Below are positions 56,197-64,000 of a DNA stretch of 64,000 nucleotides, piece by piece. Made by a program: the position numbers and the translations under genes. The first letter of the stretch is position 1, and each line of letters begins with the position of its first letter. Below the pieces are notes generated by a model that worked only from the letters and a program-made list of their open reading frames with translations, was not told the origin of the DNA and ran no database searches. This DNA comes from Hydrogenovibrio halophilus DSM 15072 (GTDB taxonomy: Bacteria > Pseudomonadota > Gammaproteobacteria > Thiomicrospirales > Thiomicrospiraceae), in contig NZ_KB913033.1 of the NCBI RefSeq assembly GCF_000384235.1, positions 689,164-753,163 of the forward strand, written 5' to 3'.

Positions 56197-56705
56197 CCGC
56201 GCTCTCCTGCCAACCGCTGCAAATGCCGTTCCAATCGTTGCAGGGCATGGGACACCGCCATTTCCCGGTCCAGCACATGCACCCGAATCCGGTTCTCTGC
56301 CACACCCACCGCCAGCGTGCCCGGCATCAGCCCGATCAGGCCGATCCACACATCTCTGGCCCAGGGCGTGCAAAGCTTCAGCTCATAATCCATCAGATAG
56401 GCGTCCGTGCGCGGAGGCATTTCAAACGCCCGAATCGCCACATCGACCCCGCCCTGAAACGCCTCCATCAGGTAAAAAATCACCAGGCCTGGTAAAAAAC
56501 GCCATTGCAATTGACTGAGCACCGCCTGACGCTGCACCCAGATGGTCAGCAACAAGCCCAACGGCACCCCCCAGATCAGGCCCGAGGCCTCGCCTTCGGT
56601 GATCGCCCACCAGCCCAGGGTCAACAGCGCCCAGAGCATCGCGCCCCGCAACCAGTAAGCCCCTGATCGGCCGAACGAAGACGTTTTCAACTGTTTGCTA
56701 CGCAC
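56193..56705 (-). CDS. mrpE: MrpE antiporter subunit
   Basis: A 170-aa membrane protein with the MrpE pattern LPGLVIFYLMEAFQGGVDVA and the C-terminal LIGLMPGTLAVGVAENRIRVHVLD. The start is GTG 56705, with GGAG upstream. It is the first gene of the minus-strand operon E-F-G-(A'B)-C-D-D-D. A palindrome (56482-56493) encodes PGLV. Confidence 0.92.
   Translation of the reverse strand: MRSKQLKTSSFGRSGAYWLRGAMLWALLTLGWWAITEGEASGLIWGVPLGLLLTIWVQRQAVLSQLQWRFLPGLVIFYLMEAFQGGVDVAIRAFEMPPRTDAYLMDYELKLCTPWARDVWIGLIGLMPGTLAVGVAENRIRVHVLDREMAVSHALQRLERHLQRLAGERG
56482..56493. repeat. palindrome inside mrpE
   Basis: An exact copy flanked by AAAAATC and AAAAAAC, in the PGLV frame. Confidence 0.85.
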
Positions 56706-56936
56706 TGGACAGGCTCCACAAATTCAAAAGACCCTTTCTTTTATACCCTGTTTTATACCAACTAAACCGCCCCCTCACAAGCTTGGGGTTCGCTTTGGGT
56801 TCGGTTTGGACTGGGTTTGGCTTTGCTTTGAAACCGGCTCTGACTCGCCCGGAATGACACCACAAAAAAATGCCAATGAAACCCGTCGATTTTTTCTATA
56901 GAATAAAGTCACGTAAGAGAAAAAGCGAAGCCAGCC

Positions 56937-57950
56937 ATGATGCCAGCCAATACGCCCGACCTGTCGCGTCGAACCCTGATCAAAAACACTTTGTTGAAAT
57001 CCGCTTTCGCCGGTTCGGCGCTGGCCGGATTCGGCATGACCGGCGGCTGCGAAAAACGGGCCGACAGCCGCTTCGGCATTCACACCTGGATCGGTTACGA
57101 AAGCCTGTTTCTGGCCGACCAGTCCGGGCGTCTGCCTCCCAATATCACCCTGTCAACCGGCCAAAATGCCAGCGACAGCATCAACGGCTTGCTTTCGGGC
57201 GAGCTGGACGGGGCAGCGCTGACCCTGGACGAAGTGTTGCAAGTCAAAAACCAGGGCATTCCGTTGCAAGTGGTGCTGGTCTTTAACATCTCCGCCGGGG
57301 CCGACAAGGTCATCGCCCGCCAGCCGGTCGCGTCTCTGAACGACATTGCCGGCCAGCGCATTGCTTACGAACACTCGGCTCTGGGCGAACTGATGCTGTC
57401 AAAACTACTGGATGCCGCGGATCTGCAACGTGACGACGTGACTCTGATTGCGTCTTCGCCCGATCGTCAGCTGGAACAATGGCAGGCCGATGCGGCCGAC
57501 ATTCTCATTACCTACGAACCCACTGCCTCGCGTTTGCAGGCGCAGGGAGGCCAGGTGATCTTCGACAGCCGTCAACTGCCTGAAACCATTCTGGACGTAC
57601 TGGCCGTTCGCAGTGACCGGGTGGACCGTTTCGGAGACAATTTGCGGGATTTGATCCGGGCCCACTTTCAGGTACTGGATGCCTTGCAGACCAATCCGGG
57701 CGATACCCTGTATCAGATTGCGACCCGCCAGAACGTGGCCCTGACCAACGTGCGCGAAGCCCTGCGCGGGGTGATTCTGCCCAGCGTGACCGCCAATATC
57801 CGTCTGCTGAAAACGGGGGGCAAGGTGCAGACCGTCGCCGACGAACTGGTGGCACTGATGCGCTCACAGGCACTGTTCCAAAACGACGTGACCGCGTCCC
57901 TGACCGACAACTTGACCACATCCCAATATCTGCCCAAGGTGATCCGATGA
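56937..57950 (+). CDS. ABC-type substrate-binding lipoprotein (NMT1/SsuA-like)
   Basis: A 337-aa periplasmic binding protein with a Tat-like start (SRRTLIKN) and a lipobox MTGGC (Cys about 38). The fold resembles nitrate/sulfonate/pyrimidine-precursor binding proteins (WIGYESLFLADQSG, LDEVLQVKNQGIPLQVVLVF). No permease or ATPase gene is nearby. Its stop overlaps the next start by 4 bp (ATGA), tying it to the giant c-di-GMP enzyme. The ligand is unknown. Confidence 0.88.
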   Translation: MMPANTPDLSRRTLIKNTLLKSAFAGSALAGFGMTGGCEKRADSRFGIHTWIGYESLFLADQSGRLPPNITLSTGQNASDSINGLLSGELDGAALTLDEVLQVKNQGIPLQVVLVFNISAGADKVIARQPVASLNDIAGQRIAYEHSALGELMLSKLLDAADLQRDDVTLIASSPDRQLEQWQADAADILITYEPTASRLQAQGGQVIFDSRQLPETILDVLAVRSDRVDRFGDNLRDLIRAHFQVLDALQTNPGDTLYQIATRQNVALTNVREALRGVILPSVTANIRLLKTGGKVQTVADELVALMRSQALFQNDVTASLTDNLTTSQYLPKVIR

Positions 57951-60900
57951 CAGGCATCGCTGGTCAAACGCGGCGTTTCCAATGCCGTCTGCAAGGCGTC
58001 ATAGCGTTATTCGCTCTCTGGCTGCTGCTCTGGGCCAGCGTTGCCCAAAGCGACTCTCAGTCGCTCACACTGGGCGTGTATGCCGACATTCCCGAAGAGG
58101 AAGCGCTGGCCCAATGGCAGCCATTGGCCGATTACCTGGATGCACAGCTGCCCGACCACCGTATTCAGCTGCAGGCCTTGAACGAGCAGGGCGTTCACGA
58201 ACGCATCTACACCAACCAAGTCGACCTGCTTTTGGTCAACCCGGTGCTGTACGAAATCGTTCGCGCCGAAAACACCCTGACCGGCGCCATTGCCACCGTG
58301 CAACGCCAGTACGACGGAATGGCCACGTCTTATCTGGGCGGGGTCATTTTTTCCCGTGCCGACAACACCAAAGCCGGTTTTATGCCCGAACTGGCCCCAT
58401 TGACCGATCAGCGCATTGCCATTGCCGAACGGGAAAGCGCAGGCGGCTTTGTGATCCCGCTGCAGGAAGTCCTGCAAAAGACCGGTCTGAACCGCAACGC
58501 CCTGAGTTTTCAGACCCTGTCCCATCAGGATGCGGTGGTCGAACAGGTCATGGCCGGGCAGGCCGATCTGGGGTTCGTGCGCACCGGTATTCTGGAACGC
58601 TGGCTGGATCAGGGGCGTCTGCAACGCCAGGACCTGAAAATTCACACGCCCAGACGCCTTAACAGCTACCCGTTCCTGCTTTCCACCACCCTTTATCCGG
58701 AATGGCCGTTTCTGGCGCTTTCGCACATAGATGAGGCCACAATCAAGCAGATTTCGGTGGCACTTTTGCGGTTGCAGGCCGACCACCCTGCCAGTCAGGC
58801 CGCTGGCATCAACGGGTTTGTGCCCGCGCGCGACTACATCTCCACCGAAAACTTGCTGCGCGACCTGCGCCTGCCGCCCTACCAGCAGTTGCCCCCTTTC
58901 AGCTGGCATGTGTTCTGGCAGACCTACCGCACCGAAGCCCTGATCGGCCTGGCTCTGCTGGTGCTTTTTACGGCCCTGTTCGCCCTCAACCTGGGCATCA
59001 GTCACCGCCTGCATCGGCTGGGCAAAGACCATCGCATACAGAAAGAGCGGCTGCACGACATCATCCGCGCCACCAATGCTGGCACTTGGGAATGGGACCT
59101 GCTCACGGACGCATTTTCACTCAATGCACAATGGGCCGACAAAATGTGCCACGGCCAGCCGCTGCCAGGCCAGCATACACTCTGGCTGGACTGGGTACAC
59201 CCGGAAGACCGGGAACGGGTCAAGGCCCATTTGCAGGCGCACCTCTCCGGTCAGCGCGAAGAATACGAATGCGAACTGCGCCTGAAAGATACCAATGGCG
59301 ACTGGCGTTGGTTTCTGGATCGCGGTCGGGCCATTGAGCATCAGACCAACGGTGAAGTTCGGCGCATGGCGGGCGCATTGTCTGACATCACACCTTTGAA
59401 ACGGCATGCCCAGTTGCTGGAACGCCAGAACCAGCGCGACAAACTGCTGCTGAACCTGCCAGCCATGCAGGCCCGCCTCAACGAGAACGCTTTTCTCCAG
59501 TACGCGCTTGATCAGATGGAACGTCTGACCGACAGCCGCATCGGCTTTGTGCACAAGGTGGACCCGGATCAGAAACGGATTGAGATGGTGGCTTGGTCAC
59601 GCCAGACCGAAACTCTCTGTCACGCCGAAAACGAAACCCATTATGACGTGGATCAGGCCGGGGTCTGGGCCGACAGCATTCGCCTGAAAAAGCCCCTGAT
59701 CAACAACGCCTTCCACCCTCCTACCCAACTCAGCCGCCTGCCCGCCGGGCATGTCACGCTCAAGCGCATCTTGACCGTGCCCGTTCTGGACAACGGTCAG
59801 GTGGTACTGTTGATTGGACTGGGCAACAAACACCAAGAGTACGCCAGCGAAGACAGCGACACCGTGGAACTGATCGGCAATCAGGTCTGGCGTCTGATGT
59901 TGCAGCAACGCAGCCAGCAGGCACTGCAGCGCCAGCAGGCCCAGTACGGCCGTCTGCTCAACGGCATCGGCCAGAACTTCTGTGCCCTGAGCCTCTCCCC
60001 CAAAACGCTGGCTTTTTCCTATCTGAGCGATTCGGTCGCCGACATCTTCGGGATTGGCAAAACCGATCTGCTGGATCGGCGCTGGGATCATGTGGTGTCC
60101 TGGGACCAGGCCGATCAGCGCAAAGCCGAACAGGCTCTGACCCGGCTGGTACAGGGCCTGGACAGCGAAAAAGCCCTGCAACTGAGCTTCACCACACCGG
60201 ACGGCGACCACCGGACGCTGCGCATGTTGCTGCACCGGGTCGAGGCACATGACCGCACCCATTCACTGGACGGGCTGATTGAAAACATCACCTACCGCCT
60301 GAAGTCGGAAAACGACCTGAAGCAGGCGGCCAATGTGTTCCGCTATGCCCAGGAAGGCATTTTCATTACCGATACCGACGGAGTGATCCTGAATGTCAAT
60401 CAGGCCTTTGAAAAAGTCACCGGCTACCGCCGTGACGAAGCCATTGGCCAGCGACCCAGTCTTTTGAAGTCCGGGCACCATGACCGGGCCTTTTATCAAT
60501 CCATGTGGCAACAGTTGCTGGATCAGGGCTACTGGAGCGGCGAGGTCTGGAACCAACGCAAGAATGGCGAGATTTACCCGGAAAAACTGACCCTGAGCGC
60601 CATTCACAATCAGCAGGGCGAACCGGTGGAATTCATTGCCCTGTTTTCCGACATTACGGTGCAGAAAAAACAGCAGCAGCAGCTGGAATACATCGCCCAT
60701 TTCGACAGCCTGACCGGGCTGCCCAATCGCTCGCTGCTGTCTGACCGGCTCAATCAGGCCATGGCTTTTGCCCGGCGCAATCACATGTCGCTGGCCGTGG
60801 CCTTTATTGACCTGGACGGTTTCAAGGCCATCAATGACCTTTACGGTCATCAAACCGGTGACCAACTGCTGGTGTCGATTGCCGACCGCTTCAAACTGAC

Positions 60901-62371
60901 CCTGCGTGAAGAAGACACCATTGCCCGTCTGGGCGGCGATGAGTTTGTGGCGGTGATGCTCGACATCAAAGACAAAACCGAAATCTACCCTCTGATGGAA
61001 CGGCTGCTGGCCAACGCCAATGCCGCGGTCACTCTGTCGGAGGTTGAGGTCAGAGTCTCGGCCAGTATCGGGGTCAGCTTTTACGACCCGCATTCCGAAC
61101 TGGATGCCGACCAGCTGGTTCGACAGGCCGATCAGGCCATGTACCAGGCCAAAACCCAGGGCAAAAACCAGGTGTTTGTGTTTGACCATGCCAGTTCCAA
61201 AACCCTGGCACGGGATTCCGAACTGCTGGCACTGGAAGAGGCCCTGCAGAATGGCGATCTCTGCCTGCATTACCAGCCCAAGGTCAACTTGCGCACCGGG
61301 GAAATTCTGGGCTACGAAGCACTGATTCGCTGGCAGCATCCGGAAAAAGGCCTGTTGGGCCCCGGGCAATTTCTGACTCTACTTAAAGATTCTCCCCTGA
61401 GCTACCAGCTGGGACTCTGGGTGATTGAAACCGCTCTGACCCAACTGGATGCCTGGCAGAAAACCGGGCTTTACACAGCGGTCAGTGTCAACATCGAAGG
61501 CGACCAACTACTGGAACCCGATTTTGCCGAGCGCCTGGCCGAACTGCTGGCGGCGTACCCGGAGATCGACCCTTCGGCCCTGACGCTGGAAATTCTGGAA
61601 ACTTCGGCGCTGGAAGACCTGTATCGCGTGGCCGAAGCCATGGGCACCTGTCAGCAGCTGGGGGTCAAATTTTCGATAGATGATTTCGGCACTGGCTATG
61701 CGTCGCTGACATACCTCAAGGCACTGCCCACGGACGAACTCAAAGTAGACAAGTCGTTTGTGCAGGATTTGCTGATTGACCCGCAGAGCTTGGCCATTCT
61801 GGAAAGCGTGGTCGGCATGGGAAGAGCCTTTGATCTGGACGTGATTGCCGAAGGCATGGAAAAAGATGAGGAAGCGGTCGTGCTGCTGAGCTTGGGGTAT
61901 GAATGGGCACAGGGCTATCACATTGCCCGCCCCATGCCGGCCAGTGACGTGATCGACTGGAAGAATCATTGGATGCCCTCCCCGCACTGGCAAAGCATTC
62001 AGCCGCTGGAAAAAAATCAACTGGCACTGCTGACCGCGGCCACCGAACACCGAGGCTGGGTCAAACAACTGGAAGACCATCTATTGGAGCGAACGCCCAC
62101 GCCACCGCCAATGGCGATCGATGCCTGCCAGTTCGGACACTGGCTGACGCATCATGGTTTTGAACATTTTCACAAAACCGAAATGTATCAGCTGCTGCAG
62201 CAGACCCACGGACAAGTGCACCAACTGGGGCAATCGTTGCTTGAACTCAAACAGGAAGGCGCCGACCGTGCCCGGATCGAGACCGGCCTGAACGAACTGC
62301 AATCACTCAAACAAACGCTTCTCAAACAACTTCAGGCCCTCTCCGACACCACGCCTTTGTACTTGCAGTAA
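57947..62371 (+). CDS. PhnD-PAS-GAF-GGDEF-EAL-CZB sensor enzyme
   Basis: A 1474-aa membrane protein that should both make and break c-di-GMP. In order: signal peptide, a PhnD-like periplasmic binding domain (about 38-310), a helix (about 332-352), PAS, GAF and two further PAS regions (to about 905), GGDEF (motif about 996-1000, I-site REED five residues earlier), EAL (GYEALIRW, DDFGTGYASL; about 1090-1335) and a C-terminal domain with CQFGHWL plus a later His cluster, resembling the zinc-binding CZB domain. Both catalytic domains look intact. It is translationally coupled to the binding lipoprotein. Confidence 0.92.
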   Translation: MTGIAGQTRRFQCRLQGVIALFALWLLLWASVAQSDSQSLTLGVYADIPEEEALAQWQPLADYLDAQLPDHRIQLQALNEQGVHERIYTNQVDLLLVNPVLYEIVRAENTLTGAIATVQRQYDGMATSYLGGVIFSRADNTKAGFMPELAPLTDQRIAIAERESAGGFVIPLQEVLQKTGLNRNALSFQTLSHQDAVVEQVMAGQADLGFVRTGILERWLDQGRLQRQDLKIHTPRRLNSYPFLLSTTLYPEWPFLALSHIDEATIKQISVALLRLQADHPASQAAGINGFVPARDYISTENLLRDLRLPPYQQLPPFSWHVFWQTYRTEALIGLALLVLFTALFALNLGISHRLHRLGKDHRIQKERLHDIIRATNAGTWEWDLLTDAFSLNAQWADKMCHGQPLPGQHTLWLDWVHPEDRERVKAHLQAHLSGQREEYECELRLKDTNGDWRWFLDRGRAIEHQTNGEVRRMAGALSDITPLKRHAQLLERQNQRDKLLLNLPAMQARLNENAFLQYALDQMERLTDSRIGFVHKVDPDQKRIEMVAWSRQTETLCHAENETHYDVDQAGVWADSIRLKKPLINNAFHPPTQLSRLPAGHVTLKRILTVPVLDNGQVVLLIGLGNKHQEYASEDSDTVELIGNQVWRLMLQQRSQQALQRQQAQYGRLLNGIGQNFCALSLSPKTLAFSYLSDSVADIFGIGKTDLLDRRWDHVVSWDQADQRKAEQALTRLVQGLDSEKALQLSFTTPDGDHRTLRMLLHRVEAHDRTHSLDGLIENITYRLKSENDLKQAANVFRYAQEGIFITDTDGVILNVNQAFEKVTGYRRDEAIGQRPSLLKSGHHDRAFYQSMWQQLLDQGYWSGEVWNQRKNGEIYPEKLTLSAIHNQQGEPVEFIALFSDITVQKKQQQQLEYIAHFDSLTGLPNRSLLSDRLNQAMAFARRNHMSLAVAFIDLDGFKAINDLYGHQTGDQLLVSIADRFKLTLREEDTIARLGGDEFVAVMLDIKDKTEIYPLMERLLANANAAVTLSEVEVRVSASIGVSFYDPHSELDADQLVRQADQAMYQAKTQGKNQVFVFDHASSKTLARDSELLALEEALQNGDLCLHYQPKVNLRTGEILGYEALIRWQHPEKGLLGPGQFLTLLKDSPLSYQLGLWVIETALTQLDAWQKTGLYTAVSVNIEGDQLLEPDFAERLAELLAAYPEIDPSALTLEILETSALEDLYRVAEAMGTCQQLGVKFSIDDFGTGYASLTYLKALPTDELKVDKSFVQDLLIDPQSLAILESVVGMGRAFDLDVIAEGMEKDEEAVVLLSLGYEWAQGYHIARPMPASDVIDWKNHWMPSPHWQSIQPLEKNQLALLTAATEHRGWVKQLEDHLLERTPTPPPMAIDACQFGHWLTHHGFEHFHKTEMYQLLQQTHGQVHQLGQSLLELKQEGADRARIETGLNELQSLKQTLLKQLQALSDTTPLYLQ

Positions 62372-62458
62372 TCATGCGTTCAGGCAGTGCCTGTCCCCTT
62401 GAAATCGCACTTTTCGCCCCCATAAAACGGGCATTGCAAAATCCAGACACGGTGACTT

Positions 62459-63418
62459 ATGGAATACAAAGATTATTACGACATTCTCGGGGTGGAACGC
62501 GGGGCCTCGGAAGCCGAGATCAAAAAAGCCTACCGCAAACTGGCGGGCAAATACCACCCGGACAAACCCACCGGGGACGAAACCAAATTCAAGGAAATCA
62601 GCGAAGCCTACGAGGTGCTCGGCGACAAGGAAAAACGCCGCATGTTCGATCAGCTGGGCCCCAACTACCACAACGGCCAGAACTTTACCCCGCCACCGGA
62701 CTTTGAAGACATGTTTGGCGGTGGTTTCGGTGGCCAGGGCGGCTTTGGCGGTCAGGGCGGTGCCGATTTCAGCGACTTTTTCGAATCGCTGTTCGGTGGC
62801 GGCTTCGGCGGCCAGCACGGAGGCCAGCAACAGGGATTTGGCGGCGGTTTCCAACAAAAGGGTGAAGATCAATCGGTCAAGGTGCTGATTTCACTGGAAG
62901 AGGCGGCCAAGGGCGTGGAAAAATCGCTGACCCTGCAGGTCCCCACCGCCGGGCTACAGGGACAGGTCACTCAGGAACGCAAACAACTGAAGGTCAAGAT
63001 TCCGGCCGGGGTCAAACAGGGATCACGCATCCGCCTCAAGGGCAAGGGCGCGCCCGGATTTGGCGGCGGACCCAATGGCGATCTGTATCTGGAAATCGAT
63101 CTGCAGAGCCACCCGCTTTACAAAGTGGAAGATAAGGATGTGCAGTTGAATCTGCCTTTGACTCCGTGGGAAGCGGCGCTTGGCACCAAAGTGTCGGTCC
63201 CGACCCTGCATGGCAGCGTCAGCCTGAACATTCCCGCTAGCACCCAGTCCGGGGCCAAGCTGCGCCTCAAAGGCCGGGGACTGGGCAAGGGCACCAGCGC
63301 CGGGCACCAGTATGTGGTGGTGCAGATTCATACCCCGCCGGCCGACACGGACGAGGCCAAAGCCTTTTATGAAAAAATGGCCGACACCCTGCCCTACAAT
63401 CCTCGCTCCCATTTTTAA
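62459..63418 (+). CDS. cbpA: DnaJ-like co-chaperone CbpA
   Basis: A 319-aa class II J-domain protein that stimulates DnaK. The J domain (1-70) has HPD (33-35), a Gly/Phe-rich linker with GGFGGQ repeats follows (about 75-135), and two beta-barrel substrate domains (140-310) lack the zinc fingers of DnaJ. The start follows GGTGACTT. An exact palindrome lies 12 bp after the stop. Confidence 0.95.
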   Translation: MEYKDYYDILGVERGASEAEIKKAYRKLAGKYHPDKPTGDETKFKEISEAYEVLGDKEKRRMFDQLGPNYHNGQNFTPPPDFEDMFGGGFGGQGGFGGQGGADFSDFFESLFGGGFGGQHGGQQQGFGGGFQQKGEDQSVKVLISLEEAAKGVEKSLTLQVPTAGLQGQVTQERKQLKVKIPAGVKQGSRIRLKGKGAPGFGGGPNGDLYLEIDLQSHPLYKVEDKDVQLNLPLTPWEAALGTKVSVPTLHGSVSLNIPASTQSGAKLRLKGRGLGKGTSAGHQYVVVQIHTPPADTDEAKAFYEKMADTLPYNPRSHF

Positions 63419-63426
63419 GACCTGAA

Positions 63427-63450
63427 ACCCACCAGGCCTGGTAAAAAAGA
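63427..63450 (+). terminator. palindrome after cbpA
   Basis: An exact ACCAGGCCTGGT (63431-63442) with an A6 run on the right, between the convergent cbpA and proB. It is a candidate terminator for the minus-strand proB as well. Confidence 0.5.
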
Positions 63451-63483
63451 CAGCCGCTGACGACAAACGCCACCCACCAGGCG

Positions 63484-64000
63484 TCAGTCGGCAAGCACCA
63501 GATTGTCACAATGAATCAGAAATTCGCCTTCGCTGTAGCCCAGTCGGCTCAGTATCTGGCTGGAGGGATGGCCGATGATTTTGGCCACTTCGTAATGCGA
63601 ATAATTGATCAGACCGCGGGCCACTTCGCGGTTTTCCCGGTCCACGCATACCACCAGCTCACCGCGTTCAAAACGGCCCTCAAACGAGGACACGCCTACC
63701 GGCAAAAGGCTTCTGCCAGCCTGACGTAACGCTTCGACTGCGCCATCGTCCAGCACCAGCTGACCTTTGGCCTGAAGGTGGCCGGCCAGCCAGCGTTTGC
63801 GTGCGGTCATGGGGGCCAGATCGGGAATAAACAGGGTGCCCAGTTGCGCTTCGCCCTGATGCAAACGCGCCAACACCTCGGATTCACGGCCACTGGCAAT
63901 CAGCGTGGCGGTGCCGGAGCGGGCCGCGCGCTTGGCGGCCATGACCTTGGTGTACATGCCTCCGCGTCCCAGTGCGCCCCCTTCGGGACTGGCCATGTCG
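63484..64000 (-). CDS. proB: glutamate 5-kinase, 5' part missing
   Basis: Phosphorylates glutamate in the first step of proline synthesis, which also matters for osmotic adaptation. Only about 172 C-terminal residues are inside the window; the gene runs off the right edge. GRGGMYTKVMAAKRAARSG is the end of the kinase domain, and the last 80 residues (GGRSLLPVGV-like stretch, FERGELV, YEVAKIIG) form the PUA domain. Confidence 0.93.
   Translation of the reverse strand, partial: DMASPEGGALGRGGMYTKVMAAKRAARSGTATLIASGRESEVLARLHQGEAQLGTLFIPDLAPMTARKRWLAGHLQAKGQLVLDDGAVEALRQAGRSLLPVGVSSFEGRFERGELVVCVDRENREVARGLINYSHYEVAKIIGHPSSQILSRLGYSEGEFLIHCDNLVLAD

Noticed and set aside
56783-56830. G-quadruplex in the G/T-rich tract
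   Set aside because: Only three runs of three or more Gs are present, not the four needed for a canonical quadruplex.
4486-63442. The palindrome as merely a StuI-type restriction target
   Set aside because: The central AGGCCT is a restriction site, but the conservation extends over 12 bp and often into flanking T-runs and A-runs, and restriction sites are normally avoided rather than enriched.
1-64000. CRISPR arrays, IS elements, prophage genes or tRNA genes
   Set aside because: No spaced direct-repeat array, transposase, integrase, phage gene or tRNA cloverleaf was seen in the gaps or frames.

Overview
The window looks like chromosome of a free-living, halotolerant, sulfur-oxidising gammaproteobacterium. 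Pointers are the conserved yibN-grxC-secB-gpsA and tyrS-rrn neighbourhoods, a flavocytochrome c sulfide dehydrogenase pair, a periplasmic DsrE-like protein, two osmoprotectant-type BCCT transporters and a large Mrp-type cation/proton antiporter. Base composition is moderately GC-rich (about 55 % by eye). A relative of Thiomicrospira/Hydrogenovibrio is my guess, not something the sequence proves. I see no IS element, prophage, CRISPR array or tRNA gene.

Layout. At 1-250 (minus strand) there is a strong rRNA-type P1 promoter firing out of the left edge, behind tyrS. 254-7190: translation, pyrimidine, tRNA-modification, protein-export and redox housekeeping genes plus gpmI. 7210-8829: fccAB. 9014-14578: BCCT transporter, porin, BCCT transporter. 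14679-19391: DsrE-like protein, TRAP permease dctQM and a DEAD-box helicase with a long leader. 19515-25080: Fic enzyme, a TonB receptor/HemP iron operon with Fur-type promoter, a probable Fur-controlled small RNA, and an SppA-like lipoprotein protease. 25081-37119: EF-hand protein with a structured leader, then three consecutive hybrid histidine kinases, the last ending in a GGDEF domain. 37226-45679: a small periplasmic protein, a TRAP binding protein, a five-gene photorepair operon (two photolyase families, a Cho/UvrC-type nuclease, DUF2256 and DUF3429), a TacAT-type toxin-antitoxin pair and a lipocalin. 45728-49749: pdxH, a zinc-ribbon protein, a hydrolase and a diguanylate cyclase. 49769-56705: eight-gene Mrp-like operon. 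56937-64000: a binding lipoprotein coupled to a giant GGDEF/EAL sensor, cbpA, and the 3' part of proB.

The most striking signal is not a gene. The 12-bp palindrome ACCAGGCCTGGT occurs 15 times exactly in 64 kb (expected well under 0.1), inside terminators and inside unrelated coding genes on both strands. In genes it falls in only two of three frames, giving recurrent PGLV and QAW peptides. It behaves like a genome-wide iterated palindrome, an uptake-signal-like sequence or a nucleoid/chromosome-organisation site.

Functionally the window couples salt and cation homeostasis (BCCT, Mrp), sulfide oxidation, iron control (Fur, HemP, sRNA), light-damage repair (possibly under a CarH/LitR-type light repressor) and extensive c-di-GMP/phosphorelay signalling (three GGDEF proteins, all with an RxxD inhibitory site).
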